Source of the DNA: Harmothoe impar
Lineage: Eukaryota; Annelida; Polychaeta; Phyllodocida; Polynoidae
Length of the DNA: 64,000 nt
Assembly: GCA_947462335.1 (NCBI GenBank)
Contig: OX381720.1
Span: forward strand, 64,811,946 to 64,875,945
Reading direction: 5' to 3'
The position numbers were made by a program, and so were the translations under genes. How positions within the stretch are numbered: position 1 is the first letter of the stretch; the number at the start of each line of letters is the position of its first letter. The notes beneath the pieces were generated by a model. The model worked only from the letters and a program-made list of their open reading frames with translations, was not told where the DNA came from and did not search any database. Below, piece by piece: positions 62,593 through 64,000 of this stretch.

Positions 62593-63762
62593 AATGTTCC
62601 ATGTCACTGACAAACATTAGCAAGGACAGACAACATAAAGTGGTTCATTTACTTCACTTTACTTAAAAACAACGGCTTTCTGTGTTCCCTCTTTTTGAAC
62701 AATTCTTTCATGTGCAGTCCAACAGTATTGTAGTATGCCTACTAATTGTTATTCCTTTATAGACAGGTCATTTTATATATGTGACTCACCCAAATGAGAG
62801 ATTATATTTTGACAGTTGATTCTTGTGCAGTTTTTTCCAGAGAATCCAAATCTGCCTGGGGCCATCGTGAATTTTGCATATTAAGGTCCCTAATTAGCAT
62901 ATTTTAATGAGGTAGGCCAATTAGCAGGTTGGATAAGCAAAAGTACTGTCAAATTGGTCCAAATCTTATAGAAATGATAAAATACCCTTAGATATGGCTG
63001 ATGATCAAAATTGCATCCCTTCATATTTTTTCATTAAGGCCTAATTAGTATAATTTATGCAAAACTAAAGATATGTGCTTAATTTCACTGACAAAATACC
63101 AGATGATAGAAACACATGATTCCCTGCAGGAACAAATCTTAAACTTGGCATGTACATTCCCTAGGCCATGAAAAACATTCATATATTTAGGGCCATAGCA
63201 GATCATATAGACCAAACTTAAAGGAGCTAAAGTGATTTAGGTTAGGATCATGGTTACTTATGTTAACCCTATATTTATAAATGGGTTACTAATTTTCTGG
63301 TCATACATTCTGAATTCTGACTGCTTCTATCATTATAGGGGTGTATCTTTCACAGTCTCCCTTTAGGTTAATTTGCTCAATATAAACTAAAAGGGTGGTT
63401 TTTCATTTCATTTTACTCCCATGTTAAGTGTAGGCCTGCCAATCACATGATACACAGTTACTGAAGAAAGGATAGAGAGTGGCCCCAGGCCTACACAGTG
63501 ACATCTATTGTACAATTACACTCTGTAACTCTACAACTGGTTAGACTAAGTGAACCAACATTGGAAAAAAGCGGTAGGCTAAGGGCCTATATCTATACTA
63601 AACAAAATACTAAGTAGGACTACAACAGATTTAAAATGTTGTAAATTACCACTGCCTAAGGCACTGGTTATTTCTAAGTAATGTTGATATCTAACTCACA
63701 AACACTACCATGGACTGATAACATGCATGCACTTATTCATATAAACTATATTCTTGTTCCAG
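62593..63762. other. intron sequence without recognised features
   Basis: The first 170 bases match the intron segment that follows the other 52-bp arrays (catgtcact, acataaagtggttcatttac, ttaaaaacaac). After about 62760 the sequence leaves the duplicated unit and is AT-rich and unique (for example gtgactcacccaaatgagag). I see no coding frame, structured RNA or transposon end. Confidence 0.5.
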
Positions 63763-63846
63763 CTTTACTTTCAGTGACCTTGATGATTCATCAGTACAGA
63801 AGCTCTGCACCCTCATCCACAAGAACCAGCACAAGCACAAGCTCAG
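63763..63846 (+). CDS. LRR exon 10 (type a-like, divergent)
   Basis: 84 bp between cttgttccag and gtaggacat, phase 2. It reads FTFSDLDDSSVQKLCTLIHK followed by NQHKHKL, one 28-residue LRR related to but well diverged from the a exons. The donor (CAG then gtagga) is weaker than those of the other exons. The 3' end of the exon with its donor is the seed of the 60-bp tandem repeat that follows. Whether splicing uses this donor or a later copy cannot be told. Confidence 0.8.
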
Positions 63847-64000
63847 GTAGGACATGTACTTATAACTCAGTGTGTGTCCTCATCTACAACACCAGCAGCA
63901 GCTCAGGTAGGACATGTACTTATAACTCAGTGTGTGTCCTCATCTACAACACCAGCAGCAGCTCAGGTAGGACATGTACTTATAACTCAGTGTGTGTCTT
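63847..64000 (+). repeat. 60-bp tandem repeat containing exon end and splice donor
   Basis: Period exactly 60 bp, about 2.6 copies, continuing past the window. Each unit runs gtaggacatgtacttataac to cctcatctacaacaccagca gcagctcag. The second half resembles the 3' end of exon 10 (cctcatccacaagaaccagc ... gctcag), so the donor CAG/gtagg is present in every copy. Confidence 0.9.

Overview
This is eukaryotic, almost certainly metazoan, nuclear DNA. Splice sites are canonical GT/AG. The repeats include a CR1/Jockey-like non-LTR retrotransposon fragment, a solo LTR, a TTAA-flanked MITE and a tyrosine-recombinase retrotransposon of the DIRS/Ngaro/PAT kind. An invertebrate with expanded NLR/LRR families (for example a lancelet or an echinoderm) would fit, but the sequence does not prove a taxon.

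The only host gene I can support is on the + strand. It is a row of ten 84-bp exons, each flanked by phase-2 introns and each encoding one 28-residue leucine-rich repeat of the ribonuclease-inhibitor/NLR type: 6542-6625, 47850-47933, 50625-50708, 51579-51662, 51943-52026, 53604-53687, 54581-54664, 61540-61623, 61904-61987 and 63763-63846. Two exon types alternate. Type a carries a motif like SSLTD, and type b carries STFSDSGMCRLMDSLTHNQ. The part from about 51.5 kb on is a tandem duplication of an a-b exon pair. The paralogous a-to-b introns are each exactly 280 bp once a MITE is removed from one of them. No start, effector domain or end of this gene lies in the window.

Region by region: 0.15-6.3 kb is a 26/38-bp minisatellite interrupted by three retroelement insertions (a non-LTR fragment at 2368-4504, a 121-bp non-LTR 3' end at 4701-4821, and a solo LTR at 5205-5746). 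6.86-47.85 kb is one uninterrupted 41-kb satellite of 37/41-bp monomers. It fills a single intron of the LRR gene and ends exactly at a splice acceptor. 47.9-50.6 kb is an intron with a hairpin, a 54-bp minisatellite and exon relics. 50.6-55.7 kb holds LRR exons whose introns carry 52-bp minisatellites. 55.7-61.5 kb is a DIRS-type element on the minus strand, inserted into one of the duplicated introns. 61.5-64 kb holds the last LRR exons.

The most notable point is that duplicated LRR exons are almost identical, except at the codons expected to face the ligand-binding surface of the repeat. That is the pattern of a diversifying recognition receptor. The second is the 41-kb satellite, whose consensus contains no AG dinucleotide and runs up to the AG of a splice acceptor.
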